Source: JBGTLW01 sp041743835
GTDB taxonomy: Bacteria; Planctomycetota; Phycisphaerae; Phycisphaerales; Phycisphaeraceae
NCBI GenBank assembly: GCA_041743835.1
Contig: JBGTLW010000042.1
Location: 1 to 8,357 of the forward strand
Length of the DNA stretch: 8,357 nucleotides
Direction of reading: 5' to 3'
Made by a program: the position numbers and the translations under genes. Shown one piece after another: positions 7,824 to 8,357 of this stretch (position 1 is the first letter of the stretch; each line of letters begins with the position of its first letter). Under the pieces are notes generated by a model. That model was given only the letters and a program-made list of their open reading frames with translations. It ran no database searches and had not been told where the DNA came from.

Positions 7824-8101
7824 TTACTCCAGACCGGCCATCGGGTTCTGGCCATAAAGCTGGCCGGAGTTAGAGGCCAGGCTGTACATAGCCTCTGCCC
7901 CGTCGGCCGTGGTGAAGTACGAAACTGTGGCTATGAGCACGCTGGGTGCCTGGACGTAGATGGCGGTGATCGTCGCATTGCAGGCGGGCATTCGCCCACC
8001 GCGAGGTTGAGTTGCTCAAGATAGCCCTGGCTGTCAAGTGGCGGGTGAAGGTCACCTTCGACCCACTTAACCTGCGTGACGAGGTCGCCTTCAGGCAGGT
8101 C
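7824..8101 (-). pseudogene. Frameshifted remnant of a small unrecognised gene
   Basis: Two minus-strand frames look coding and join near 7990-8005. The upstream part, about 8101 down to 8000, reads GDLVTQVKWVEGDLHPPLDS and then QGYLEQLNLAVGE with strong G/C third positions; after that this frame turns into unlikely codons and stops at 7931. The downstream part, in another frame, starts at an ATG at 7989-7991 and reads MPACNATITAIYVQAPSVLI, then ATVSYFTTADGAEAMYSLAS, ending at TAA 7824-7826 (55 residues), again with strong G/C third positions. A single indel would join them into about 90 residues. No start codon with a ribosome site is visible for the upstream part, where the DNA turns AT-rich, so the 5' end is also lost. 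I do not recognise the protein. Alternatives are a sequencing error in a real small gene, or the 55-residue frame being an intact small gene. Confidence 0.45.
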
Positions 8102-8180
8102 CTCAGTGCGAGGTTGTGTTTGTTTATTAGTATCTAGATTTAGCCCCGCCGCGTGGACCCCGCCAGCAGACTTCACTGCC

Positions 8181-8253
8181 GTGCAATAGGGGAAATCAGC
8201 GGCTGGCCCCTGGCCCCCGCGGAGGGGCACAGGGTCACTGGGTCCGCAAAGGG
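8181..8253. repeat. Diverged copy of an element also found at 395-451
   Basis: AATCAGCGGCTGGCCCC (8194-8210) matches AATCAGCGACTGGCCCC (399-415) at 16 of 17 bases. GGTCCGCAAAGG (8241-8252) matches GGTCTGCAAAGG (440-451) at 11 of 12. GTGCAAT precedes both, and order and orientation are the same, with spacing of 47 versus 41 nt. The right copy ends 8 bp before the first CRISPR repeat. Confidence 0.4.
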
Positions 8254-8260
8254 TGATTAT

Positions 8261-8357
8261 GTTTCAATCCACGCCCGCGTGTGGCGGGCGACATCAAGGC
8301 GGCGGGAAACATGGGACTCGTCGTGGTTTCAATCCACGCCCGCGTGTGGCGGGCGAC
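8261..8357 (-). CRISPR. Edge of a CRISPR array, type I-C-like repeat
   Basis: Two identical 32-bp repeats (8261-8292 and 8326-8357) flank one 33-nt spacer (8293-8325). On the plus strand each begins GTTTCAATCC and ends GGCGGGCGAC. Read on the minus strand the repeat starts GTCGCCCGCC and ends GTGGATTGAAAC, the classic type I-C form. Its 7-bp palindrome, CGCCCGC/GCGGGCG around a CACAC loop, leaves an 11-nt 3' part (TGGATTGAAAC) that matches the 5' handle left by Cas5d processing. That orientation makes the array transcribed leftward, so this is probably its leader-distal end, with the leader and cas genes beyond the right edge. The window stops exactly at the end of the second repeat, so array length is unknown. 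Confidence 0.93.

Noticed and set aside
7834..7867. Inverted repeat CCGGCCA/TGGCCGG as an operon terminator
   Set aside because: The loop is 20 nt, no T run follows, and it overlaps the end of the minus-strand remnant.
7700..7982. Repeated 11-mer CGTCGCATTGC at about 7700 and 7972
   Set aside because: Short, no extension on either side and no shared context; likely chance.
8213..8228. Small hairpin GCCCC/GGGGC with a 6-nt loop near the array
   Set aside because: Only 5 bp with no T tract on either strand; expected by chance in such GC-rich DNA.

Overview
This GC-rich window comes from a Gram-negative (outer-membrane) bacterium. An outer-membrane TonB-type receptor, a secreted YfiR-like protein and a large share of hybrid two-component signalling support that. 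The gene set and codon use would fit a planctomycete (Phycisphaerae-like) or a proteobacterium; this is an impression, not something the window proves. No rRNA, tRNA or transposase gene was seen.

Layout. (1) Bases 2-427 hold the 3' end of an unrecognised + strand gene cut by the window edge. (2) Bases 428-765 are a non-coding gap ending in a strong ribosome binding site. (3) Bases 766-7695 are a tight four-gene + strand operon: a TonB-dependent receptor-like protein, a YfiR/DUF4154 periplasmic protein, a CHASE8-like/HAMP hybrid histidine kinase with REC and Hpt domains, and a REC-GGDEF-EAL response regulator. Intergenic gaps are 19 and 12 nt, and the last two genes overlap as ATGA. (4) Bases 7696-8260 have no intact gene, but the minus strand carries what looks like a small frameshifted gene remnant (about 7824-8101). 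(5) Bases 8261-8357 are the edge of a CRISPR array with a type I-C-like repeat (two identical 32-bp repeats, one 33-nt spacer); no cas gene is in view.

How the genes work together (inference from domain content and operon structure). The receptor senses or imports something at the outer membrane. The YfiR-like protein acts in the periplasm, by analogy with YfiR restraining the CHASE8-HAMP sensor of YfiN/TpbB. The kinase carries that kind of sensor but passes the signal as phosphate: His277 to Asp587 to Hpt His739, then to Asp55 of the co-translated regulator. The regulator can by motif both make and break cyclic di-GMP. The operon therefore looks like a Yfi-type c-di-GMP switch in which sensor and cyclase have been separated by a complete four-step phosphorelay and the outer-membrane partner is a TonB-type barrel instead of YfiB.

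The most useful leads are this rewired Yfi-like module, the non-canonical c-di-GMP inhibitory site of its GGDEF domain, the single cysteine in the YfiR protein, the CRISPR edge, and a diverged sequence element present both at the left end (about 395-451) and directly beside the CRISPR array (about 8181-8253).
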